Source: an uncultured Ruminococcus sp.
GTDB taxonomy: Bacteria > Bacillota > Clostridia > Oscillospirales > Acutalibacteraceae
Assembly: GCA_902773245.1 (NCBI GenBank)
Contig: CACYDY010000112.1
Coordinates: 1 to 6,362 of the forward strand
Reading direction: 5' to 3'
Length of the DNA: 6,362 bases
Below the pieces are notes generated by a model. It made no database searches. It worked only from the letters and a program-made list of their open reading frames with translations, and was not told the origin of the DNA. Shown in pieces: positions 1 to 5,318 of this stretch. The position numbers were made by a program, and so were the translations under genes. Every line of letters starts with the position of its first letter. The stretch's first letter is position 1.

Positions 1-93
1 AAAGGGGGCTAAAGGGTGGCGGGCTTCGCCCGCCGCCTATCGGGGCTTACGCCCCGAACCCTGCATACATTCACTCTACTCTTAAATTGTGGA
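1..93. repeat. GC-rich two-hairpin repeat, left inverted copy
   Basis: This stretch matches the reverse complement of 3613-3705 over its whole length, with no gaps and 3 mismatches (positions 34, 35 and 86). It folds into two neighbouring stem-loops: 14-24 with 28-38 around a TTC loop (core GGCGGGC/GCCCGCC) and 40-46 with 51-57 around a TTAC loop (core CGGGGC/GCCCCG). An AT-rich tail (63-93) follows. The copy probably continues past the window edge, because its first 8 bases equal half of the palindrome next to the right copy. It lies 27 bp beyond the leuA stop, so the hairpins could help end leuA transcription, but no T-run follows them on the minus strand. It resembles REP- or MITE-like dispersed intergenic repeats; the family is not identified. 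Confidence 0.9.
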
Positions 94-119
94 TAATGAA
101 TTATTATCATCAAAAACGA

Positions 120-1802
120 TCAAAGCTCCACACGTTTTTTCTCACGTCTGTTGATGGCGCAGAACAAAGCGTTGACTGATGAGTAAATAATATCGTTGTC
201 AACACCGACGCCCCACTCAACGTTTCCGTGCTTGTCGGCAATGCTGACGTATGTCACTGCCTTTGAATCCGACCCTCTTTCAAGAGCATGCTCGGTGTAT
301 GAAAGATCGGAAATATCAATGTTAAGGCTGTGTCTTAATGCGCGGCTTACTGCGCTGAGTCTGCCCGAACCCTCGGCTTCGATCGTTTTCTCTTCGCCGT
401 TTACGCTTATCGTCATAGTAACGTGCATACGCTCGCCGTTGTTGATCTTTTTGAAAACGATATCCTTTAAAGTGAGCGGTTCCTTTATGTTGATAAATTC
501 CTTGCAGAACTCGTCAAAAACCTCGTTGGGAAGCATTTCCTTGTGGTTTAAATCGGAAATATTTTTGATATAATAGCTTACCTTTTCGCCGAGGGCTTTC
601 GGGAGTGTGTAACCGTAATTTGTTTCGAGCAGATAGCCTACGCCGCCCTTGCCCGACTGAGAATTGATGCGAATAACGTCCGTTTCATATTCTCTGCCCA
701 CATCTTTTGGATCTATCGGCAGATACGGTATTGTCCACGTGGAAAGATTCTTTTCTTCATGCCACTTCTTGCCCTTTGCGATAGCGTCCTGATGAGAACC
801 CGAAAAAGCCGCAAAAACAAGCGAACCGGCATACGGAGAACGATCATAGACTTTCATTCTCGTAACGTTTTCATACAGCTCGCAAATTGAAGGAATATCC
901 GAGAAATCAAGCTTCGGATCAACGCCCTGTGAGAACATATTCATAGCAAGAGTCACAATGTCAACGTTGCCCGTTCTTTCTCCGTTTCCGAAAAGCGTTC
1001 CCTCAACTCTGTCTGCGCCGGCAAGCAGTCCAAGCTCGGTGTCGGCAACACCGCAGCCCCTGTCGTTGTGAGGGTGGAGAGAAACCTCGATGGCATCTCT
1101 GTATTTAAGTCTGTCGGACATATATTCAATTTGATTTGCATAGATATGCGGCATGGAATGCTCGACCGTCACGGGCAGATTGATAATAGCCTTATGTTCG
1201 GGAACAGGCTGCAAAACATCAAGCACGGCGTTGCATACCTCCAAAGCATATTCGGGTTCCGTTCCCGTGAAAGACTCGGGGGAATATTCGACACGGAAAT
1301 TTGTACCGTTTTCCTCCTGAAGTCTTCTGATAAGCTTAGCGCCGCTGACTGCGATCTCTTTTATTTCGTCCTTTGACTTTTTGAACACCTGCTCTCTCTG
1401 AGCAAGAGAAGTCGAGTTGTAGAAATGAACAATAGCATTTTTGCAGCCTTTGAGCGCTTCAAACGTTTTAAGAATAATATGCTCTCTCGCCTGCGTAAGA
1501 ACCTGAACCGTCACATCATCGGGGATACGGTTTTCCTCGATAAGTCTGCGAAGAAAATTATACTCGGTTTCGCTTGCAGCCGGAAAGCCGACCTCGATCT
1601 CCTTGAATCCGATTTTAACAAGAAGCTCAAAGAAGCTGAGCTTTTCTTCAATGCTCATGGGAATGATAAGCGACTGGTTTCCGTCACGAAGATCAACCGA
1701 GCACCATGTGGGGGCTTTGTCGACATATTCTTTTCTGACCCACTTGTACTCATTGACGGGCGGATTAAAATATTGTCTTTTATATCTTTCAAAGTTTTTC
1801 AT
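120..1802 (-). CDS. leuA: 2-isopropylmalate synthase
   Basis: The 560-residue product condenses acetyl-CoA with 2-oxoisovalerate to 2-isopropylmalate, the first committed step of leucine synthesis, in the cytoplasm. The N-terminal HMGL-like TIM barrel carries the SVDLRDGNQS signature (35-44, metal-ligand Asp40), HPHND (243-247, metal ligands His243 and His245) and GNGERTGN (272-279, Asn279). The spacing from His243 to Asn279 equals that of the metal ligands in the Mycobacterium tuberculosis enzyme. A linker follows, then a C-terminal LeuA allosteric domain (about 437-560), the usual site of leucine feedback. Length and the N-terminal extension (YFNPPVNEYKWV) fit the long LeuA form typical of actinobacteria and some clostridia, rather than the roughly 510-residue E. 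coli type. The ATG at 1802 is set by GAGGAGAG (1816-1809), 6 nt upstream. Expression is controlled by the T-box leader. No frameshift or missing catalytic residue is seen. Confidence 0.97.
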   Translation of the reverse strand: MKNFERYKRQYFNPPVNEYKWVRKEYVDKAPTWCSVDLRDGNQSLIIPMSIEEKLSFFELLVKIGFKEIEVGFPAASETEYNFLRRLIEENRIPDDVTVQVLTQAREHIILKTFEALKGCKNAIVHFYNSTSLAQREQVFKKSKDEIKEIAVSGAKLIRRLQEENGTNFRVEYSPESFTGTEPEYALEVCNAVLDVLQPVPEHKAIINLPVTVEHSMPHIYANQIEYMSDRLKYRDAIEVSLHPHNDRGCGVADTELGLLAGADRVEGTLFGNGERTGNVDIVTLAMNMFSQGVDPKLDFSDIPSICELYENVTRMKVYDRSPYAGSLVFAAFSGSHQDAIAKGKKWHEEKNLSTWTIPYLPIDPKDVGREYETDVIRINSQSGKGGVGYLLETNYGYTLPKALGEKVSYYIKNISDLNHKEMLPNEVFDEFCKEFINIKEPLTLKDIVFKKINNGERMHVTMTISVNGEEKTIEAEGSGRLSAVSRALRHSLNIDISDLSYTEHALERGSDSKAVTYVSIADKHGNVEWGVGVDNDIIYSSVNALFCAINRREKKRVEL

Positions 1803-1877
1803 AGTTTTCTCTCCTCATCTGTTCATAATATGAATGTGAGCGATGTTTTGGCAATGGCACTGTTTCCCAAACAAATC

Positions 1878-1913
1878 AAAAAGTCCTCGTCTTTTTTATT
1901 AAAAGACGAAGAC
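1878..1913 (-). terminator. Intrinsic terminator of the leuA T-box leader
   Basis: On the minus strand a stem of about 13 bp (GTCTTCGTCTTTT with AAAAGACGAGGAC, one G-T pair, 5-nt loop) is followed directly by five T residues (1882-1878). It lies just downstream of the T-box motif and upstream of the leuA ribosome binding site, the normal place for the terminator that competes with the T-box antiterminator. Confidence 0.92.
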
Positions 1914-2161
1914 TACGATTCATAGTTCCGTGGTACCACTTTTATTGATTCATTAAAGAACCCACTCATTAGGCACAAACAATGCCGGCTTCCTATAACG
2001 GGGAAGAGCCGTTCTTCCTACTCTGCGCAAAAGCCTTTCAGTCGACCGCTCAAGGGTGAGCTCAGCATTCGGAACACTGCCGTTTCACATCGGCCAACGG
2101 CTTTCTGAAAAAGTGTTCTTCCGAAACCTTTTACCCTATCATCGCATTTACATTATCAATT
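1878..2161 (-). promoter_or_regulatory. T-box riboswitch controlling leuA, Leu (CUC) specifier
   Basis: This leader reads uncharged tRNA and lets transcription continue into leuA when leucine is short. The conserved T-box AAAAGTGGTACCACGGAA lies at 1943-1926 and holds the bases that pair with the tRNA acceptor end. Stem I is closed by AGGGT (2137-2133) with ACCCT (2057-2053). Directly 5' of the closing arm is CUC followed by a purine (CTC 2060-2058, A 2057), the expected specifier position, and it reads leucine in agreement with the downstream gene. Distal stem I pairs include GAACACT with AGTGTTC and GCCGTT with AACGGC. A GAGTAGG segment lies in the stem II/III region. The specifier is inferred by eye from the fold; the T-box and terminator are clear. 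Confidence 0.94.
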
Positions 2162-2167
2162 GATCTT

Positions 2168-2196
2168 ATTATAACTCAAATCAAGCGATATGTCAA
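2168..2196 (-). promoter_or_regulatory. Sigma-A promoter of the leuA T-box transcript
   Basis: A perfect -35 TTGACA (2196-2191) and perfect -10 TATAAT (2173-2168) are separated by 17 bp on the minus strand. Transcription should start near 2161, about 24 nt before the base of T-box stem I. It lies about 80 bp after the aroF stop codon, so leuA can be transcribed independently of aroF. Confidence 0.9.
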
Positions 2197-2277
2197 CAGC
2201 TAAAACAAAACTTTGACAGGGCTGTCTTGAATTTTTGCACAGATTTTCGGCATTGCAAACGTTACCGAATAAAATTA

Positions 2278-3306
2278 TCAAAGTATATCGGCAATTTCAT
2301 ATATAAGCTTTTCGGATTTTTCCCAGCCAAGACACGGATCCGTTATAGATTTTCCGTATACCATATCTGTCACCTTCTGGTTTCCGTCCTCGATGTAGCT
2401 CTCTATCATCAAGCCTTTGACAATGTTCTTTATCTCGCTGTTTTCGTGAATACTGTGAATAACATCATGGCTGATCCGTATTTGTTCAAGATACTGCTTG
2501 CCCGAATTTGCATGGTTGCAGTCGATGACAACCGACGGGTTTTTCAAGCCCTTTTTATTGTACGCTTCAATAAGTCCCACAAGATCCTCATAATGATAGT
2601 TGGAAATATTCTGTCCCTGCGGATTCGTCCAGCCTCTCATGATGGCGTGAGCAAGAGGGTTGCCCGTGCTTTCAACCTCCCAGCCTCTGTAGATAAAGGT
2701 ATGTCCGCACTGAGCAGCTTTGATGGCATTCAGCATTATGGAAATATCGCCGCCTGTGGGATTTTTCATTCCAACGGGGATATCTATACCGCTTGCGGTA
2801 AGTCTGTGCTGCTGATTTTCAACCGAACGCGCGCCGACCGCAACGTAAGAAAGAAGATCTGACAAATATCTGTAATTATCGGGATACAGCATTTCATCTG
2901 CGCTGGACAGACCTGTTTCCGCAAGCACTCTCATATGCAGCTTTCTGATTTTGGTAACACCCTTGAGCATATCCGAATCGGTGAGCGGATCGGGCTGGTG
3001 GAGCATTCCTTTGTAGCCCTCGCCGGTAGTTCTCGGTTTGTTTGTATACACTCTGGGTATCAAAATCAGCTTGTCTTTGACCTTCTCCTGAACCTTTGCA
3101 AGTCTGAAAACATAGTCCATGACGGATTTTTCGTAATCGGCGGAGCAAGGGCCTATTATCAGCAAAAACTTATCGGACTCACCGGTGAAAACCTTTTTGA
3201 TCGCATCATCTCGTTCAGCCTTGACACGAGCCATTTCTTCGGTCAGCGGAAATTGTTCCTTGATTTCTTTTGGTATCGGTAATTTTCTTTTAAAAACGCA
3301 GTTCAT
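2278..3306 (-). CDS. aroF: 3-deoxy-7-phosphoheptulonate (DAHP) synthase, class I alpha
   Basis: The 342-residue enzyme condenses phosphoenolpyruvate with erythrose 4-phosphate to DAHP, the first step of the shikimate pathway to Phe, Tyr and Trp. It aligns with the AroF/AroG/AroH family along its length: IGPCS (51-55, metal ligand Cys54), RVYTNKPRTT (85-94, PEP-binding Arg85 and Lys90), GARSVENQQHR (158-168), DCNHANSGKQ (262-271, metal ligand His265), MIES (300-303, Glu302) and GKSITDPCLGWE (318-329, Asp323). The size matches the roughly 350-residue feedback-regulated class. The chosen ATG at 3306 follows GAGGAGAG (3320-3313) by 6 nt. The frame stays open up to 3396, but that part is the attenuator terminator and is not expected to be translated. 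Which amino acid inhibits the enzyme cannot be read from the sequence; the Tyr/Phe leader peptide suggests Tyr and/or Phe control of expression. The symbol is generic for the family (aroF/G/H). Confidence 0.95.
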   Translation of the reverse strand: MNCVFKRKLPIPKEIKEQFPLTEEMARVKAERDDAIKKVFTGESDKFLLIIGPCSADYEKSVMDYVFRLAKVQEKVKDKLILIPRVYTNKPRTTGEGYKGMLHQPDPLTDSDMLKGVTKIRKLHMRVLAETGLSSADEMLYPDNYRYLSDLLSYVAVGARSVENQQHRLTASGIDIPVGMKNPTGGDISIMLNAIKAAQCGHTFIYRGWEVESTGNPLAHAIMRGWTNPQGQNISNYHYEDLVGLIEAYNKKGLKNPSVVIDCNHANSGKQYLEQIRISHDVIHSIHENSEIKNIVKGLMIESYIEDGNQKVTDMVYGKSITDPCLGWEKSEKLIYEIADIL

Positions 3307-3331
3307 AATTCTCTCTCCTCTGAAATTTTTT

Positions 3332-3372
3332 AAAAACCAAAATACCGATGTCTGCGTGTGCAAACATCGGTA
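3332..3372 (-). terminator. Attenuator terminator upstream of aroF
   Basis: On the minus strand TACCGATGT (3372-3364) pairs perfectly with ACATCGGTA (3351-3343), nine pairs, with a further TGC/GCA pairing inside around a 4-nt loop. The stem is followed by TTTTGGTTTTT (3342-3332). It lies inside the aroF leader, 12 nt before the ribosome binding site, so it would stop transcription before aroF unless the alternative fold forms. Confidence 0.85.
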
Positions 3373-3430
3373 AATATACACTTTATTATACAACAATAAA
3401 CGTGAATTTAACTCTTTGATGTTTGACGCA
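3353..3430 (-). promoter_or_regulatory. Predicted antiterminator of the aroF attenuator
   Basis: The end of the leader-peptide reading frame contains TGCGTCAAACATC (3430-3418). It is complementary to the 5' arm and loop of the terminator: CAAACATC pairs with GATGTTTG (3368-3361), and TGCGT pairs with ACGCA (3357-3353), leaving a 3-nt CAC bulge. These 13 pairs exclude the terminator. The upstream arm lies 8-20 nt before the leader stop codon, so a ribosome that finishes the leader would cover it and let the terminator form. A ribosome held at the Tyr/Phe codons further upstream would leave it free. The pairing is read directly from the sequence; the mechanism is inferred by analogy with pheL- and trpL-type attenuation. 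Confidence 0.8.
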
Positions 3431-3509
3431 CGACAAATAAACCGGAATAAAAATAACCCGGCTTGCTAAAGTAATAATATGAATAGGCTTTGTTCATAAG
3501 GTTACTCAT
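3408..3509 (-). CDS. Tyr/Phe-rich leader peptide of the aroF attenuator
   Basis: A 33-codon frame in the aroF leader starts at ATG 3509 and ends with TAA at 3410-3408. It begins MSNLMNKAY and carries YSYYYFSKPGYFY at residues 9-21: six Tyr and two Phe in 13 codons, with one more Phe at 25. A GGAAAGGTG ribosome binding site (3528-3520) lies 10 nt upstream of the ATG; a second in-frame ATG is at codon 5. The frame starts about 30 nt after the predicted transcription start, and its end overlaps the antiterminator arm. Its role is likely to sense Tyr-tRNA and Phe-tRNA by ribosome stalling, not to make a working protein. A 7-bp hairpin (AAGCCGG 3464-3458 with CCGGTTT 3445-3439) overlaps codons 16-23 and might pause polymerase to couple it to the ribosome. 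I cannot name a described family for this peptide. Confidence 0.85.
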   Translation of the reverse strand: MSNLMNKAYSYYYFSKPGYFYSGLFVVRQTSKS

Positions 3510-3546
3510 AGCGGTTTTGCACCTTTCCAAAAAGTTTCTTTAGTTA

Positions 3547-3575
3547 ATTATAACAAATCGGTGTATTGTTGTCAA
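3547..3575 (-). promoter_or_regulatory. Sigma-A promoter of the aroF leader
   Basis: A perfect -35 TTGACA (3575-3570) and -10 TATAAT (3552-3547) with a 17-bp spacer lie on the minus strand. The expected start near 3540 gives a leader of about 230 nt that holds the peptide frame and terminator before the aroF ATG. Confidence 0.92.
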
Positions 3576-3612
3576 TAGGTTGATGTAAAATTTATCGGTT
3601 TAAAAACCACTG

Positions 3613-3705
3613 TCCACAACTTAAGAGTAGAGTGAATGTATGCAGGGTTCGGGGCGTAAGCCCCGATAGGTAGCGGGCGAAGCCCGCCACCCTTTAGCCC
3701 CCTTT
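3613..3705. repeat. GC-rich two-hairpin repeat, right inverted copy
   Basis: This is the reverse complement of 1-93 with 3 mismatches and no gaps. Both stem-loops are preserved. Of the differences, the two neighbouring changes in the stem (CG at 34-35 in the left copy, TA in the equivalent place here) exchange a G-C pair for G-T and a T-G for T-A, so the fold is kept. It lies between the aroF promoter and dnaJ. The copies face each other around the leuA-aroF pair. Confidence 0.9.
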
Positions 3706-3723
3706 CCCTCGAGGGAAAGGGGG
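3698..3723. repeat. Perfect 26-bp palindrome
   Basis: CCCCCTTTCCCTC at 3698-3710 is followed immediately by its exact reverse complement GAGGGAAAGGGGG at 3711-3723, centred on CTCGAG. It overlaps the last 8 bases of the right repeat copy, and the left copy starts at the matching half, so the palindrome is probably part of the repeat unit. A G-rich run (TTGGGGGTATGGG) follows at 3724-3736. It is most likely the terminal structure of a mobile or dispersed element; its role is unknown. Confidence 0.85.
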
Positions 3724-3873
3724 TTGGGGGTATGGGTGACGTCAATAAATGTTAAGTAGATTCAAAACCTTGGATCGATAGAAACAAATTCATAAGTTGT
3801 AGATAGTGATTGAAATATAGGAGATCTTGCGGTTCATGATCTGCGCCGCAAATATCGCAAAGGAGGCATAATC
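3724..3873 (+). other. dnaJ upstream region and ribosome binding site
   Basis: This 150-bp stretch carries no convincing gene and no CIRCE operator (TTAGCACTC-N9-GAGTGCTAA). I see no consensus promoter; TTGGAT (3770-3775) followed 17 bp later by TAAGTT (3793-3798) is only a weak candidate. AAAGGAGG ends at 3866 and fixes the TTG start of dnaJ 7 nt downstream. A small hairpin TTGCGG (3827-3832) with CCGCAA (3846-3851) lies just before it; the same 5' arm can instead pair with CGCAA (3856-3860), which touches the Shine-Dalgarno sequence. Confidence 0.6.
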
Positions 3874-5016
3874 TTGGCTGACAAGAGAGATTATTATGAG
3901 GTGCTGGGCGTTCAAAAAAGCGCGTCCGACGATGAAATAAAGAAAGCTTATCGAAAAAAGGCAAAATTGTATCACCCCGATCTTCACCCCGATGACAAAG
4001 AAGCCGAAAAAAACTTCAAAGAAGTAAACGAAGCTTATGAAGTTTTGTCCGACAAGGATAAAAAGGCTCGTTACGATCAGTTCGGTCATGCAGGTGTCGA
4101 TCCTAATTACGGCGCAGGCGCAGGCGGTTACGGCGGAGCTTATACGGGCGGCTTTGATGTTGATGATATTCTCAACAGCTTTTTCGGAGGATTCGGAGGA
4201 AGACGTCAGGCAAACCCGAATGCTCCCAGAAGAGGAAGCGACGTTGAAACAGTTTGCAGCATTTCATTTGAAGAAGCCGCAAAAGGCTGCCGAAAAAAGG
4301 TTTCTTTTCAGCGTATTGACAATTGCGACGAGTGCGACGGTTCGGGTGCTAAAAAAGGCACGTCGCCAAAGACGTGTTCTGCCTGCGGCGGCAGCGGTCA
4401 GGTCAAGATAAATTCGAGAACACCGTTCGGCGTTGTTCAGACAACAAGACCGTGTGACGCCTGCGGCGGAAAGGGTCGAATCGTGGAGAATCCTTGTCCG
4501 AGATGCGACGGAAAGGGCAGAATAAGACAGACAAAAGAAGAGGAATTTAATATCCCCGCAGGTGTTGACGACGGTCAAAGACTGAGCGTCGGTGGAAGAG
4601 GCAACGCAGGAATCAATCACGGTCCGGCGGGTGATTTGTATATTACCATCAGCGTCAGACCTCACCCGATATTCGAGAGAAAGGGCAACGATGTTTACTG
4701 CGAGCTGCCGCTTACTTTTGTTCAGGCGTGTCTGGGCGCGGAGGTTGTCGTTCCGACATTGGACGGAAAGGTTACATACAACGTTCGTGAGGGCACTCAG
4801 CCGGGCGATCGTTTCAGACTCAAGGGCAGAGGCATTCCGAGTCTGAACGGAAGAGGAAAAGGCGACCAGTATGTTACTGTCACCATAGAAGTACCGAAAA
4901 ATCTTTCAAAACGTCAAAAGGAGCTTTTGATGGAGTTTGACGGAAACTCAAGCGAAAAGAACTATCAAAACCGCAAAGGTTTTTTCAATAAACTGAAAGA
5001 GCTTTTTGAAGAATAA
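3874..5016 (+). CDS. dnaJ: Chaperone protein DnaJ (Hsp40)
   Basis: This 380-residue cytoplasmic co-chaperone delivers unfolded clients to DnaK and stimulates its ATPase. It has the full type I layout: J-domain (about 5-70) with HPD at 34-36, a Gly/Phe-rich linker (about 73-113), a zinc-binding region with four CxxCxGxG repeats (CDECDGSG 151-158, CSACGGSG 168-175, CDACGGKG 194-201, CPRCDGKG 208-215) and the C-terminal substrate-binding and dimer domains up to KELFEE. The length is normal. The start is TTG at 3874, supported by AGGAGG 7 nt upstream and by the canonical N-terminus MADKRDYYEVLG; no in-frame ATG lies near. In most Firmicutes dnaJ follows hrcA-grpE-dnaK, but here the upstream neighbours are a repeat and a divergent aroF. 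prmA follows downstream, as in many Firmicutes. No heat-shock operator was found. Confidence 0.98.
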   Translation: MADKRDYYEVLGVQKSASDDEIKKAYRKKAKLYHPDLHPDDKEAEKNFKEVNEAYEVLSDKDKKARYDQFGHAGVDPNYGAGAGGYGGAYTGGFDVDDILNSFFGGFGGRRQANPNAPRRGSDVETVCSISFEEAAKGCRKKVSFQRIDNCDECDGSGAKKGTSPKTCSACGGSGQVKINSRTPFGVVQTTRPCDACGGKGRIVENPCPRCDGKGRIRQTKEEEFNIPAGVDDGQRLSVGGRGNAGINHGPAGDLYITISVRPHPIFERKGNDVYCELPLTFVQACLGAEVVVPTLDGKVTYNVREGTQPGDRFRLKGRGIPSLNGRGKGDQYVTVTIEVPKNLSKRQKELLMEFDGNSSEKNYQNRKGFFNKLKELFEE

Positions 5017-5059
5017 TTATTATACTCGAAAGCGTTAAGATTTGGCATTTCTTTCTCAG

Positions 5060-5088
5060 ACCGGCAATTCGCTTCGCTGTTGCCCGGT
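5060..5088 (+). terminator. Possible dnaJ terminator hairpin
   Basis: ACCGGCAA (5060-5067) pairs with TTGCCCGGT (5080-5088) with one bulged C, around a loop that contains CGCTTCG. TTATGTGTTT follows, which is T-rich but interrupted. It begins 44 nt after the dnaJ stop. It may end or weaken dnaJ transcription; the broken T-tract keeps confidence low. Confidence 0.4.
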
Positions 5089-5193
5089 TATGTGTTTACT
5101 GAAAGGTATTATTTTAAGAGTTGCTTTGATTTATAGTTTTTTGATTTTGCTGAGGGAAATTTGTCGATGTTTTCCGATTTGTTCCGTCAGCGA

Positions 5194-5237
5194 CCAAAGG
5201 CTCCGCCTTTGGAAACCGCAAGCCTTTGAAAAGGCTT
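5194..5237. repeat. Two adjacent perfect stem-loops
   Basis: CCAAAGGC (5194-5201) and GCCTTTGG (5205-5212) form an 8-bp stem with a TCC loop. Seven bases later AAGCCTTT (5220-5227) and AAAGGCTT (5230-5237) form a second 8-bp stem with a 2-nt spacer. The two share the AGGC/GCCTTT core, so they could also cross-pair. No T-run follows either one. Confidence 0.7.
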
Positions 5238-5297
5238 GATCGAAACTTTAATAAGCTTCGCATCGCTAATAATCAGGCAGTTTCCAATGTCGTTAAC

Positions 5298-5303
5298 TAT
5301 AAT
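5298..5303 (+). promoter_or_regulatory. Candidate -10 element for prmA
   Basis: A TATAAT lies at 5298-5303 with only a poor -35 (CAGGCA, 5274-5279, 18-bp spacer). If used, transcription would start near 5310 and place the 5319-5350 hairpin at the very 5' end of the prmA mRNA. Confidence 0.3.
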
Positions 5304-5318
5304 TACATAACAACCGAT

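Noticed and set aside
92..108. Hairpin GATAAT/ATTATC after leuA as terminator
   Set aside because: It is AT-only apart from one pair, too weak, and lacks a T-run on the minus strand.
1425..1925. 166-codon plus-strand frame opposite leuA and its leader
   Set aside because: It is antisense to leuA catalytic sequence and runs into the T-box terminator; it has no supporting ribosome binding site.
2213..2218. Plus-strand TTGACA as a promoter
   Set aside because: No -10-like hexamer lies 16-18 bp downstream and no plus-strand gene follows.
2197..2277. Terminator between aroF and leuA
   Set aside because: Only a 5-bp stem (TTCGG with CCGAA) with a long loop and a 4-5-bp GACAG/CTGTC stem are present, neither followed by a T-run.
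2227..2862. 211-codon plus-strand frame opposite aroF
   Set aside because: It lies antisense to a clearly conserved enzyme and has no family resemblance; it is a shadow of the aroF coding pattern.
3307..3396. N-terminal extension of the DAHP synthase from an ATG at 3396
   Set aside because: The extra 30 codons run through the attenuator terminator and have no ribosome binding site, while ATG 3306 has GAGGAGAG at ideal spacing and fits the family N-terminus.
3385..3412. Second minus-strand TATAAT (3390-3385) with a GTTAAA-like -35 (3412-3407), a possible internal aroF promoter
   Set aside because: The -35 matches only half the consensus, and a start there would bypass the leader peptide yet still meet the terminator. 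The upstream promoter is perfect and explains the whole leader.
3724..3873. CIRCE or CtsR operator before dnaJ
   Set aside because: I looked for TTAGCACTC/GAGTGCTAA and for GGTCAAA-type direct repeats and found no match.
5042..5239. 65-codon plus-strand frame after dnaJ
   Set aside because: It has no good ribosome binding site, an odd composition, and its end is encoded by two hairpins; it looks like translated repeat sequence.
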